Shown here: one piece after another, positions 10,512-20,886 of the stretch | Position numbering within the stretch: the first letter of the stretch is position 1 | How the letters are laid out: each line of letters opens with the position of its first letter | Assembly: GCA_039111635.1 (NCBI GenBank) | Contig: JBCAQO010000008.1 | Location: 744,001-808,000 of the forward strand | Source of the DNA: Heterobasidion occidentale | Taxonomy: Eukaryota; Basidiomycota; Agaricomycetes; Russulales; Bondarzewiaceae | Direction of reading: 5' to 3' | DNA: 64,000 nt | Notes under the pieces: generated by a model | What the model was told of the DNA's origin: nothing | What the model saw: only the letters and a program-made list of their open reading frames with translations | Database searches by the model: none | Made by a program: the position numbers and the translations under genes

Positions 10512-11571
10512 ATGCCAGATCACAACGCCCTCCTCGCCCACATCGTCGCACAGACCCGCCAGAACGTTGAGTTCCTCATCGCCCAGAACGAGATCCCTCG
10601 CGCCGCAGGCTACGACATCCTCGCAAAGCTCCCTCCCGCCTCGTCTTCCGACTCCTCCGTCCTCGCCCTCGCGACCAGACGAGGCGCCTCACCATCCCCG
10701 AGCCCTCTGTGCGCTCATCGTCTCCGTCTTCCCTCTCTGACTTAGGCCCGCCCGCCCGCCGCGGCATCCCGCCTGCGCCCTCGCGCCACCCCCGCGCCAA
10801 GGCCCTGTGGGGCTACAACGAGAGCAGCCAGGTCAGCAGCCCTAGCTCCCCCTCACCCCCTCCCGCCCTCACCGAACCCGCTCGCTAATAATCGCGATCG
10901 TATCGCGCCATCAGGAGCAAAACGACCTCTCCTTCCGCGCAGGCGACATCGTCGAAATCGTCGCCGAGACCAACGCCGACTGGTGGACCGGCAAGATCAA
11001 CGGCCGCCAGGGCCTCTTCCCCTCCAACTACGTCGAGAAGCTCTCCGACAACGCCTCCTCCTACGCGTCCCCGCCCGCGTTCTCCCCGCCCCCGGACACC
11101 CGCGGCCCGCCCCAGTCCTCGTACAGCCCCGCGTACCCCCAGTCGAGTTACCAGCAGTCCCCACCCCCACCGTCAGCGTACCAGTCCGGCCCCCCCGCGC
11201 AGTACCAGCAGCCCCCGCCGCCGCAGGCGTACAACCCGTATATGGGCCCGCCGATGCAGCCGCCGCCGCCGCAACAGCAGCAGGTAGTACAGCAGCAGGA
11301 GGCGCCGCAACCCAAGCCGAGCAATTTTGGGGGACTGGGCCAGACCGTAAGTGCGGCCGCATCGGGTCCTTGTGCTTGCGGTACTGACTGTCGCCATTTC
11401 TTTCCGTGCAGCTCGCAACGTCGGCCGCTGGCGGTGTCGGTTTCGGTGCAGGTGCGTGTTTTGCAATTTGCTTCATTTTTTTCAGTATCGTTTGTGGATT
11501 TGTGCGACTGACGGCGCTCTTCGTGGACAGGATCGGCTGTTGGCAGTGGCCTCATCAACGCGATCTTTTAG
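10512..11571 (+). CDS. SH3-domain protein (Lsb1/Pin3-like), one-base frameshift
   Basis: Four exons: 10512-10831, 10915-11346, 11412-11451, 11531-11571, about 277 aa. The N-terminus is a short helical region (LLAHIVAQTRQNVEFLIAQ). A canonical SH3 domain follows across intron 1: ALWGYNE, LSFRAGDIVEIV, the WW pair in NADWWTG, and GLFPSNYVEKL. The rest is a Pro/Gln/Tyr-rich low-complexity tail ending in a short Gly/Ala segment. Domain order resembles fungal Lsb1/Pin3 proteins that bind actin-nucleation promoting factors; function here is inferred. Exon 1 is 320 nt but needs 321: the frame shifts near 10675-10685, after ALATR. A missing base is the simplest reading, since the frame downstream (RRLTIPEPSVRSS...) leads straight into the SH3 domain. 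Confidence 0.8.
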
Positions 11572-11934
11572 AGCATCGCCACCCGTCTTTGATTTGATCA
11601 CCCCCTCGCTTGTATCATATCTTCGTAATCTGCATGAAATGTCGGCAGAATAGACACCATTCGCTGCATAATTGACGTGACCCAAGATTCCATGTAGCAT
11701 TTCCCTATACTGTGTTGTCCACATGCGAGTACATATAAAAAGACAAAAGGCATTATCTGAGGAGAACCAGCACACAGTATGACCAAAGAATTGCCTCCGC
11801 GATCCGTATACGTCCAAAAAGGGCCTCTTCACCGAAGGGTTCCATAGCTAGTGTACCGTCCGCATGCTCGATCGGTGATGGGCACACAAGGCTTCCTTCT
11901 ATTTCTGAACTCTAGCAAGTGCTCATGGGACAGA
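11572..11934. other. convergent intergenic region
   Basis: 363 bp between the stops of two convergent genes. It should hold both 3' UTRs and polyadenylation sites. Nothing else recognised. Confidence 0.45.
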
Positions 11935-12780
11935 TCATGACGCGTGCAGGTACTCCTTAGAAGATGGGTGGCGATACGGGGATCCCTTGTACCATGGGGG
12001 TTCTATCCAAAGGAACCGTAGCAGCAACACCCACACAAGGGGTACTACAGCGCTAACCGTCGTGATCGCAATGGCGACCGCAGAGGTCTGCGTGGCCCAG
12101 CCAAAAACGACCAGCGCGAGTGCGATGGCAAGCAGCGCGATATACATGCAGACCGCACCAAAGGCGAAGCCGAGCCGCATCAAGAGATCGGTATGCTGGA
12201 TGTCCTCCTTCGTTTGGCGCAGCCTGTGCGACTTGAACACGTGGAAGATGCCGCTCGCGATGAGCGTGGAGAAGATCGAGAGAACGAGGGAGATGTAGAG
12301 GAGAGAGTTGGCGAGGTTCGAGAGGTGCACCTGTCGCGCGCTCTTGGCTGGACTGATCATGTAGGTGTTTTGGACCAGGGTGAGAAGGTTGGTGATCAGA
12401 GATGCAACGAAGACGGACTGACGAGGAATCGTCAGCTCGCGACGGGCGCCTTCTCAAGCAGAATCGACGGGCATACCACAACGACCACACCCGATGATGA
12501 GCGCGCATCGGCACCAGCGCCAGACTTTGTCAATTCTTTTATTTCATCCGCTTCCGCCTTTCGCTGTACACCCGATGACTCTGCCATCTTCCCGATTCCG
12601 CCTTCAATTTGCTTCAAACTGATAGCAATATCTCGCATATGTTTTTGAAACTCTGCGCCACCGTCTGGAGTGGCGAAGCCTGTCAACAAAAGCTCTCAGC
12701 ACGGTGTAAGCAAGCAACGCACCACCCTCAGTATCATCCTGTATCAGGCCTTGCATCGAACTGAGGTCGTGTTTCTCCAT
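11935..12780 (-). CDS. membrane protein of unknown function, ~246 aa
   Basis: Three exons (12780-12726, 12679-12477, 12417-11935; GT-AG, all phases close). The first ~75 residues are soluble, charged and predicted helical, ending in a Ser/Gly run. About four hydrophobic segments follow: VVVVSVFVASLITNLLTLV, the LLYISLVLSIFSTLIASGIF region, a long AVCMYIALLAIALALVVFGW stretch, and AIAITTVSAVVPLVWVLLL. The C-terminus is a short hydrophilic tail. This looks like a small tetra-span membrane protein of a kind common in Agaricomycetes. I do not recognise a named family. Intact. Confidence 0.7.
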
Positions 12781-13630
12781 CGTCGTACTGGGAGGAAGAT
12801 AGGACGAGGCCGCTCAGCTGATTCACGAAAACGGTGGTTCGAATGCATATGGAAACCGCAAGGTCAAAACGCATATCCATGCTCGAAAAACAAGGCATGA
12901 TTTAGTGTTTCTCTCATTTCATCTATAATGGAGATAGCAGTATCAGCAAAATTCAGATGTTCAGACAACGGCGAGTGGTGTGTGCAAGGATGAAGTCGAG
13001 AGGCTGCACAGGAATATCGACGGGATATTTTGAGACATACGGGGTCCTGCCAGAAGGGTCACATGTGCATGGGGTATCTGGGGCTCCGGCAACCTGCCTG
13101 TGTTCACTGCTCCACCAGGCTTGACTCTCTAAATCATCTACGCCGTCGCCGGGTTGAAAGGCTGCAGGTTGGGCTACTTTCAAAAGAGAAAAAAAACACT
13201 CCTTTTTGTCAACACTTTTGATCTCGCCCTGGCCTATTTTCCTGAATCCATGCCATCCATAAGCAGCTCTCAGATGTCTCGTAATTCTGGCGCTTCTGTC
13301 ATGCTCAAGTGACACGACAGGTCCCTGGGAGAGCGGTTTGTCCGCCCCGCAAAACATCTCGCTTGTGCAGAACATCAGGAACACGAGGCTTCCTGGGGAA
13401 GCGTGCAGTACGCGCTCCACACGTGAACGCGGGGACCCCCGCAATGTGGATTGCTGTGGGAAGCATCCACCCCGGGGACGCGTACAGTGTAATCTTAGCC
13501 CAATGGCGTCGACCAGATGCCCCCTTCGGCAGTTCGCATCCGATGTCTGAATCTAAACCTGGTGTCAAATAAAAGGCCAGATGCGCGCCGTGTTGGCAGT
13601 CGGTCCTAGCTCTCTATTAGCGCTACCACC
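12781..13630. other. intergenic, no gene recognised
   Basis: 850 bp between divergent genes. Several open frames occur on both strands at 12.95-13.57 kb but none shows a domain, splice structure or plausible start context. It must hold the MFS promoter. Confidence 0.45.
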
Positions 13631-15430
13631 ATGTCTCAACGCGACTCGCCTCGATCCTCGACAAACCTCGCTGAAGAGAAGGTCCGTGCGGACGTGCAGG
13701 AGACGGCGGAGACGCCGCTGTACAATGCCCATATCGACGTCTCTGGCGTTGATGAACGCAAGTTGATGCGCAAGATCGACCTGCGCCTCATCCCATGGCT
13801 GTCCCTGCTCTACCTGTTGAGTTTCCTCGACCGCACGAGCATCGGGAACGCAAAAGTACGTGCTCGTTACTTCTTCTCAGGGCTTTCGCTCCACGCGTCG
13901 CGTGCTGACGTCGATGCTCGATAGTTGTATGGATTGGAGAAGGACCTCCACATAACGGACAAGCAGTACCTGATCAGCCTCACGATTTTCTTCTTTCCCT
14001 ACTCCGTGTTCGAGGTATGAACCACGTCAGGCCTCATCTGGCTAGACATGACACAAGTCTGTCATCTTCCCACTGCTCAGGTACCCTCAAATGTCTTTTT
14101 GAAGCGTCTGCGGCCCTCGATATGGCTCTCTGCACTCATGTTACTTTGGGGGATCATGATGGTGCGCCGAATGCGCCCGATGTTTGGACGCGTTCCCCGC
14201 TTTTGACACTCAGGAACAGACCGTGCAAGGGCTGGTCCACAACTACGGGGGGCTACTCGGTGCGTCTCCCTCCGCCGGGAGCACTCCAGGATCCACAATC
14301 TCACTTGTCCTCTGAACTGCTCCAACAGGCATGCGATGGATGCTCGGCACGATGGAGGCCGGGCTCTTCCCGGGAGTGAACTATTATCTCTCATGGTACT
14401 GTACACGCTCGCCGTTTCCCTCCCGTTCGCTCACATGCCTGATATGGAAAACGCGCTGCAGTTGGTACAAGCGCTCGGAGTTTGGCATCAGGGCCGCCAT
14501 CTTCTTCAGCGCGGCATCCGTCTCGGGTGCATTCGGCGGTCTGCTCGCGGTGCGCGTCCCTTCCCGCCTCTCCCTTCCGCGTCCCCGCGTCCGCGGCTCG
14601 CGCGCCCAAATAGAAAACATACTCACACGGGCTGTCCCGCTTTCGCTTCGCAGGCGGCCATCTCGAACATGGGCGGGATCGGGGGCAAGCCCGCGTGGGC
14701 GTGGATCTTCATCCTCGAGGGGCTCGCGACGGTGCTCGCGGGCGCGCTCTCGTTCGTCATCATCCAGGACTTCCCGGACACGGCGCGCTTCCTGTCGGAC
14801 GCGGAGCGCACCGTCGTCGTGCGGCGCCTGCAGCAGGACGACCAGTTCTCCGCGGGCGGCGAGCAGCTCAAGTGGAAGTACATCTGGAAGAGCATATTTG
14901 ACTGGAAGACGTGGATCGGGAGTGAGTACTTTATAATCCACGCCTCGTCGTTCGTTTGCTTTGCACCCGTGAGAAAGGGATCGAGCGCACTTCCGATACG
15001 CCCGTTGGTGTCCTGACCATTTGTCTGTCCTGTGCTTAGTGATCGTCTACACCGGAAGCGACATGCCCCTCTACGCATTCTCGCTGTTCCTCCCTAGCAT
15101 CATCAATCAGGTCCGTCCCGTCTCCCAGCGCCTCCTCACACCATCCACCCATCTCCGTCTCCGCCTCCGCCTCCGCCTCCGCCTCTAATCTAATAATGAC
15201 GCCCCCGTTCTCCCATCGCCCCTCGCCAGCTCGGTATGTCCTTGTTTTCCCATGCCCTGTCGTCCGCGCGTTACTGATCTTACGGCGTGCAGGCTTCAAG
15301 GCGACGCCTGCGAACCTCCTCACGGTCCCCGTGTATGTCTTTGCGTGTCTCATCACCTGCCTGGTCGGGTACGTCGCCGACCGGCGCGGCCAGCGCGGCC
15401 TGATCAACATGTGAGCACCCGCCGCCAATT

Positions 15431-15471
<41 letters not shown>

Positions 15472-16428
15472 TGGTGCGCTGACGCTGAGTTTGGACGGCA
15501 GCGGGCTGCTCTGCCTCGGCGGGGCCGGGTACATCATCCTGATAGCGTCGCGTAACGCGGCGCTGTCGTACGTCGCCGTCTACCTCGCGACATGGTACGT
15601 CCCGTCCCGTCCCCCCCTTGTGTCTCCCGCCCTCGCGTCTCCCGCCCGCCACTGACTGTTACTGTCCCGGACAGCGGAATATACCCTCTCATCCGTACGT
15701 ACGCCCGCCCGTCGCATCGCCAATATCATCTTCTAACCGCCTGGCTCACTTCGTTCGCACAGCGAACACCATGTACGCCGAGTGTCTACGCAGCGTGCTG
15801 TGCGCCGCGGACGCTGACGACGCCTGGATTTGTATTTTACAGCGCGTGGGTGTCGAATAACGTCGAGGGCTCGTATAAACGCAGCGTCTCGCTCGCGATG
15901 GTCATCAGCTTGTGAGCCCCTCCCTCCCTCCCTATCTCCGACTAACTGAGTCTGACCGACCGACCGACCTCCGCGCGCCGCCGCACAGCGGCAACATCAA
16001 CGGCGCCGTCAGCTCAAACGTCGTACGTTCCTTCCCTCCCTCCCTCTCCCCCTCTACTCACCCACCTCTCCCCGCTCACCAACACCAACACCAACACCAA
16101 CACCAACACCAACACCGACCCCGCCCGCCCCGCCTTAGTACCGCGCGCGCGACCAACCCTGGTACACCCTCGGGCACGGGCTCGTCCTGATGTACATCGG
16201 GCTCGGCGTGATCGCCTCCATCACGTACTACACGTTCCTGCGGCGCGAGAACGCGCGCAGGGACCGCGGCGAGCGGGACGAGGTCATCGACGGCGCGGAC
16301 GCGAAGGAGCGCGTAGAGGGGCGGGAGGGCGCGAGGAGCGGGCGCGCCGGAATGGGCGGTTCGCGAGCGTTGCGGAGGCGAAGCGGGAGAAGGGGGACGA
16401 GTGGAGCGGGTACAGGTATACTTTGTGA
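13631..16428 (+). CDS. MFS transporter, Dal5/allantoate-permease type, 16 exons
   Basis: Twelve-TM anion/cation symporter-type MFS carrier of the plasma membrane, probably importing a small organic acid or vitamin-like solute; substrate not deducible. Exons: 13631-13855, 13925-14014, 14081-14161, 14220-14259, 14329-14395, 14462-14549, 14654-14921, 15040-15110, 15230-15233, 15293-15410, 15502-15594, 15675-15694, 15763-15772, 15843-15911, 15989-16022, 16139-16428. Hallmarks: LLSFLDRTSIGNAKLYGLEKD (split by intron 1), MRWMLGTMEAGLFPGVNYYL, and the GNINGAVSSNVYRA block near TM11. Exon 9 is only 4 nt (CTCG), needed to make INQ-LG-FKATPANLL; exon 13 is 10 nt. The last exon carries a one-base frameshift around 16320-16350: the expected short tail ending GYRYTL and its TGA at 16426 are in a neighbouring frame. 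Intron microsatellites are annotated separately. Confidence 0.88.
15431..15470 (+). repeat. (GTC)13 microsatellite in MFS intron 10
   Basis: Uninterrupted GTC trinucleotide run of about 13 units between the donor at 15411 and the acceptor before 15502. Confidence 0.9.
16079..16116 (+). repeat. (CAACAC)n microsatellite in MFS intron 15
   Basis: About six CAACAC/ACCAAC hexamer units between 16022 and 16139. Such repeats vary between individuals. Confidence 0.85.
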
Positions 16429-17323
16429 GCGCGAGGGGTCTTTGGATGTCTTTTGGGGCTTGGGGCTCGTTTCTGCGTGTACGATACGATGGGCGGGTGC
16501 ATGCATGATTGCGAATCGACGACGGGGACTGAGGCTGAGGCGAAGGCGATCGACGTTTGTGCCTGCATACTGTGGTTCAGAGACGACGAGCCGCGCATAA
16601 TTGTATAGATGACGCTATAATGGCACAATGACACTGGAGAGAGCTGGAGCACAAGCGACCGCATGAGGCACACAAAACCAAACCAACGCGAGGAGGATAA
16701 GCGCGAAACACGAAGCACGCCCAAAGGACGAAAGAGGAAAGAGGAAACCGTACACGTACGCCGGAAAGGTCGAATATATACAGAGACGGAGACGCGGAAC
16801 GGGACGAACGAGCGAAGCAGAGGCGTAAGCAGAAGCAGAAGCAGAATCAGGAGAGGGAAGCAGAATAGCAGGATATACAAGGGGTGGTCGCGCGACGAAG
16901 TGTAAAATTACAGCGTGTGTTTTGGCGCACCGACACGACACAAGGTCGTTGGACAGTCGAAGAGAGCAGAGGAGAGAAAAAGATTAGATGGCCGGGGCCG
17001 CCAGGACCGAGGCGCTAGCGCCCGTCGGCGGGGCACCGCAGGACAGACAGACAGCCTTCCCCGCCAACGCACGCACAGCCTTCCACCCGCGATATCTCCC
17101 CACCCTTCCACCCCCCCAGGCCTCGAGCCTAAACCCCGCCGGCTATACCACGCAATCTACTTTTCCCCCGCCTCTGCGCACGATGCGGCGCGTGGCATGG
17201 GATCAAAACACCGGCCACCTAGGCCCCCTCGCGGCGGACATATGCGCGCGCGCGGGCTCGCCCGGCTGACGTGGCAGCGCGGCGGCAGTGGGGAACGGCC
17301 ACAGGAGATACGCGGCGCCGGTG
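16429..17323. other. convergent intergenic region
   Basis: About 0.9 kb of GC-rich sequence between two convergent genes. It produces long spurious open frames on both strands because stops are rare; none is supported by motifs. Confidence 0.5.
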
Positions 17324-17950
17324 CTAGCGGTGTCCACGATCTGCTCCGCGGCGGCGGCGGCGGGTGCGCGCGGCGACGGAGGACGGGAGCGGGATGGGGG
17401 TGATGTCGGACGTGTGCACGCGCGCGCGCTGCGTGGGCGAGGCGGGAGCGCTGCTGCCCGCGCTGGTGGTGGTGGCGGGCGAGGCGGCGCTGGGGACGAA
17501 GTACTCGGCGGCGGTGACGGTGGTGGCGGTGGTGGCGGTGGCGAAGGGGGGTTGGGCGGGGTCGAGGCGGTCGCCGGGCGTGCGGACGGCGGAGGCGCGG
17601 CTGACGATCTCGTTGAGGCGGAGGACGCGCTCGCTCGGGGAGAGCATGCGGATGCGGCGGCCCCAGCCGCCCGGGAGGTCGTCCGCGTCCGGGTCGTGCT
17701 CGGCGTCCGCGTCCGCTTCGGGGTCGGGGTCGGCGGCGGACGCGGAGACGATGATGGCGTCCTCGGGGCCGAGGAAGGCCTCGTAGACGGCGCCCTCGAA
17801 GAACTCGTCCGAGTCCGGGTCGAACGCGCCGTACGTCCATTTTTCGTAGTGCGTGTGCGTGTGCGCGCCCGCGCCATCGGTGTGCTCGGGCTCGGGTGCG
17901 ATGACGACGACGGGGGCGCGGGCGTGGGAGGAGAAGAGAGGGCGGCCCAT
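17324..17950 (-). CDS. hypothetical acidic protein, ~208 aa
   Basis: Single open frame from the ATG at 17950. The first ~120 residues look genuinely coding: a GRPLFSSHARAP start, a segment rich in Asp/Glu/Ala (PDPEADADAEHDPDADD), then GGWGRRIRMLSPSERVLRLNEIVSRA, a helix that could mediate contacts. The C-terminal part becomes Ala/Thr/Ser-rich. A neighbouring frame (reaching 17203) ends with a more protein-like AEQIVDTASTGAAYLLWPF segment, so the true C-terminus may lie there via an intron or a lost base. No family recognised. Confidence 0.45.
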   Translation of the reverse strand: MGRPLFSSHARAPVVVIAPEPEHTDGAGAHTHTHYEKWTYGAFDPDSDEFFEGAVYEAFLGPEDAIIVSASAADPDPEADADAEHDPDADDLPGGWGRRIRMLSPSERVLRLNEIVSRASAVRTPGDRLDPAQPPFATATTATTVTAAEYFVPSAASPATTTSAGSSAPASPTQRARVHTSDITPIPLPSSVAARTRRRRRGADRGHR

Positions 17951-18363
17951 TGTGCGCTTTTTTGTGTGGTTATTTTTTGTGAGCGAAGGAACGGAGGAGG
18001 GGGTGGGAGGGAGGGAGGGAGGGTATCTGGGTATTGGGAGTGTATGTACTTTGGAGGGAGCCGTCGTCCGCCAGCGCGCTCGAAAAAGACGCGCCTCCCC
18101 ACCCAATCACGTAAGCACTTCCTGTTTCCCGCTCAAGCTCCGCACCGGTAGGTGTGCTCATTCGAAAGAGCATCGAGGGCTACAACTACCGTAATTTGGC
18201 CGGGCCATGACCTACACACGATACCCGTAGAGCAGTCATTCGTGACTGGAGGCCGCATTTCAAACCGCACTCGCGGCTGACGAGCGGTCGCGTTCGATAT
18301 CTGTGACCGACCGACCCCCGCCTGACGGCCATGAGCGTGAGGAACCACAACCCACCGCAAATA

Positions 18364-20103
18364 TCATCCAAACCTCCGAGCGTTCCACTGGCCCACGCTC
18401 TCCACCATCGCCCACCTCCCCTTCGTCCTCGCCCGCGCTTCGTCCTCCTCGGCCCTACCAGCACCCGCCCCCTCCACCCACCCAGCATCATCCGGCACCA
18501 GCACGATCGTGCACGTGTCCTCGCCCTCTTCCCGCGGCACCAGCATCGGCGGCGCCCACGGCGTCCTGTGCGCCGTGAACGCGATGAACGGGCCCGCGAG
18601 GCCCGGCTTGTCCAACGCGTTCCTGAAACAAACAAATAAAACAAGTTCACGTCACGTTCAAAATCGGCCCGCGAAAGGAGGCGGAGACGCACACCGCGCA
18701 GTCCAAGATGGACTGGACGAACTCGGGGTTCAGGAGGCCGCGCCACTGCATATGCACGGCGTCGCCGACGACGGACGGCGAGGGCGGGTCGTACACGGCC
18801 ACGTACGGGTCCGCGCGATCGTTCACTCGCAACCTCGATGCGCGCGTCAGCTTTACGACACAGTCTCGACGATAGTGATGTCGGCCTGACCGTTGTGCGC
18901 CGAGCGCCGCCATGCCGACCCACTCGAACAGCGCGCCCATGTCCTCGAACCACGCCTCCGCATCAACGTCCGCCGTCGCCGCCGCCTTCGCGCGTTTCTG
19001 TTCCAGCGGCGCCGCTCGCGAGCTTGCGCCTCTTGGCGGCCTTGCGAGCCTTTTCGGGCAGCGCGGCGAACCGCGGCGCGGGGACGTGTACGTTCGCGAA
19101 CGTGCGCACGACGGGCTTGACGTGGTGCCGCGTAGGCGTCTGCGGCGACAAATCGCGCCGGCCTTGTCTTCGAGAGGCGGGTGTTAGTGAGGCGTGTGGG
19201 GAGAGTGTGGTGCGTGGGGGTTACCGGGTCTTCGGTGTAGTACGAGAACTCCCATTCGCCCCGTCCTGTTGCTCGGCGCGTTTGGTCCCACCTCTCCAGC
19301 GCCGCGCGGGTTCTGGACGCGCCCTCTTTCTGACAGAGGTCGATCGTCTCTTCTGCAACCCGGCGTCAACCCGATCCGGGCGTGTTCCCTTTCACACAAA
19401 AAAGAGAAAGAAAAGAAAGGAAAAAGGACGCACGGTACTGCTCCTCGCAGCCGCGAAACGCCTCGCGCGCGCTTGCCCCGGATCCCGGCCGCCTCGAGGT
19501 CGACTTGCCCGCGCTCGTGTGCAGCCGCAGGGAGGTGTCGCGCGCGAGGGCCCACGCGTCGGGGAGGTGCCGGGGCGTGCTCAGCGCGTGCAGAAACGGC
19601 GAGAGCGAGGGCAAGGGCGAGGGCGGGGGCAGGGGCGAGGGTCTACCGCGCGCTCGTGAGCACACGCATCGCCTGCAAGACCGAGCCTAGCGAGCACGTA
19701 CGACGCGGACGACTTTTCTTCCCGTTCCCCGCCCGCGGCGTGCCCCGCAGCCTGCTCCTGGTTCTCCGCGTGTTTTGGGGCCGAGATCGGGGTCGCCACG
19801 CCGGGTGCGTGCGCAGAGTCGAACAGCGCGACGAGCGTAGTGCGCGCGGTGTGATACACCGTCTCGAGCTGGCGGAACGCGTCCTCGATCTCAGGCGCAG
19901 CGGGCATCACCAGGTCGACCTATCTTCGTGTCCCCGAAACAGCAGCCACGGCGAGATTTCAGATGTTGTGGACGGGGGAGGCGGGAGGGGCGCGGACGTG
20001 CCTGGTGGACGAAGGGGCTGGAGACGCAGAAGTCTTCGATTTGTTTGGAGCGGAAGGGGCCGGTGGAGATGAGGGTGCGGCGGGGCTCGAGGTGGGGAGC
20101 CAT
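18364..20103 (-). CDS. RPP40: probable RNase P/MRP subunit Rpp40 (several frame disruptions)
   Basis: Probable p40 subunit of nuclear RNase P/MRP. Recognised from the C-terminal half: LFEWVGMAALGAQ, then DPYVAVYDPPSPS, a WRGLLNPEFVQSIL helix and a final beta-rich region (GPFIAFTAHR...), in the same order as the LFDWLG block and the following domain of animal Rpp40. The N-terminus is MAPHLEPRRTLISTGPF in exon 20103-20002. The first intron is GC-AG (20001-19920; CAG|GCACGT) and rejoins in frame at VDLVMPAAPEIEDAF. The last exon starts at 18622 and ends at 18364. Between ~18.9 and 19.7 kb the coding signal hops between frames at least twice (for example between LASGAA and LEQKRAK near 19.0 kb), more than introns explain. 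The region may hold sequence errors, or the copy may be decaying. Family call moderate; exon map of the middle incomplete. Confidence 0.55.
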
Positions 20104-20886
20104 GGTCGAGGTTATTATTTTCTAGATGGGAGAAGGGGAGTAGAGATGCGCAAGGAACGGTGATATTTGCTGCGGACTCTTGTGACGGCTCGGCGTGACG
20201 GAGCATGACGCGGGTTCACGACTCCCTTGACGACGGGATCCACAGGACGGCTACTGTCTGGCTTCATCTCGACGTTCAAGCTTGCTTCAGAATTCATCAT
20301 CTTAAGTTGGTTTCATTAGATCCATGAATCGGCCTCCTTTCTATATTATCTTATCTCCTGATTTCTCTCGTGATTCCGCCCCTCCTCGTGATGTGGAAAT
20401 GACTGAACTTCGAGCCTCACTCTGCTGCTTCGCGCCTTCTTTGTCCTGGACGCGACAGGACGCAGGATGCAGCTCATGGTGATGGCATTCTTGAGATCGG
20501 CAAACCATCCTGGAACCAAGGCTCATGCCATGCCGAGAGCCGGACGCTAGCGTCTTGCCATCAACCTCACGGGTCCATGATTCCCTGCGCACACAAGTGT
20601 CCGTCTTTACGAACAGAAGGCGCGCTTTCGGCTCGAATGCCATCGATCCTCGGCTCACCCCACGCCGCATCACGCACTCGCGAGGCGTCGAATAGCGCTT
20701 CGAGCCCCCCTCTTGCTATATGCGTGCACCCAGCTGACCCATGCATCATTGCACGTCTATTTCTGCCCGTCTACCGCTCTGAACCGCCGTCGATGACGAA
20801 CCGAGAAGCCTGCGGCTTACTGTAGGCGATGCGTGCGGATATATAGAGCCCTGAGACCCTCGCCCGAGCCTCTTCCTCTGCCCACG
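20104..20886. other. divergent intergenic region
   Basis: 783 bp between Rpp40 and the first P450. Apart from a TATA box near the right end I see nothing. Confidence 0.45.
20840..20845 (+). promoter_or_regulatory. TATA box of the P450 pseudogene
   Basis: TATATA 47 nt upstream of the ATG at 20887, so the dead gene still has a recognisable core promoter. Confidence 0.45.

Noticed and set aside
12825..12850. B-box-like GGTTCGAATGC
   Set aside because: No A-box or cloverleaf upstream; chance match.
12953..13568. 163-codon minus-strand frame between the membrane protein and the MFS gene
   Set aside because: No domain, no neighbouring exon in phase; lies where the MFS promoter should be.
16190..18194. 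Several long Arg/Ala/Pro-rich frames on both strands, including a 287-codon + frame at 17288
   Set aside because: Very high GC makes stops rare; only the minus-strand frame from 17950 has protein-like composition and a sensible start.
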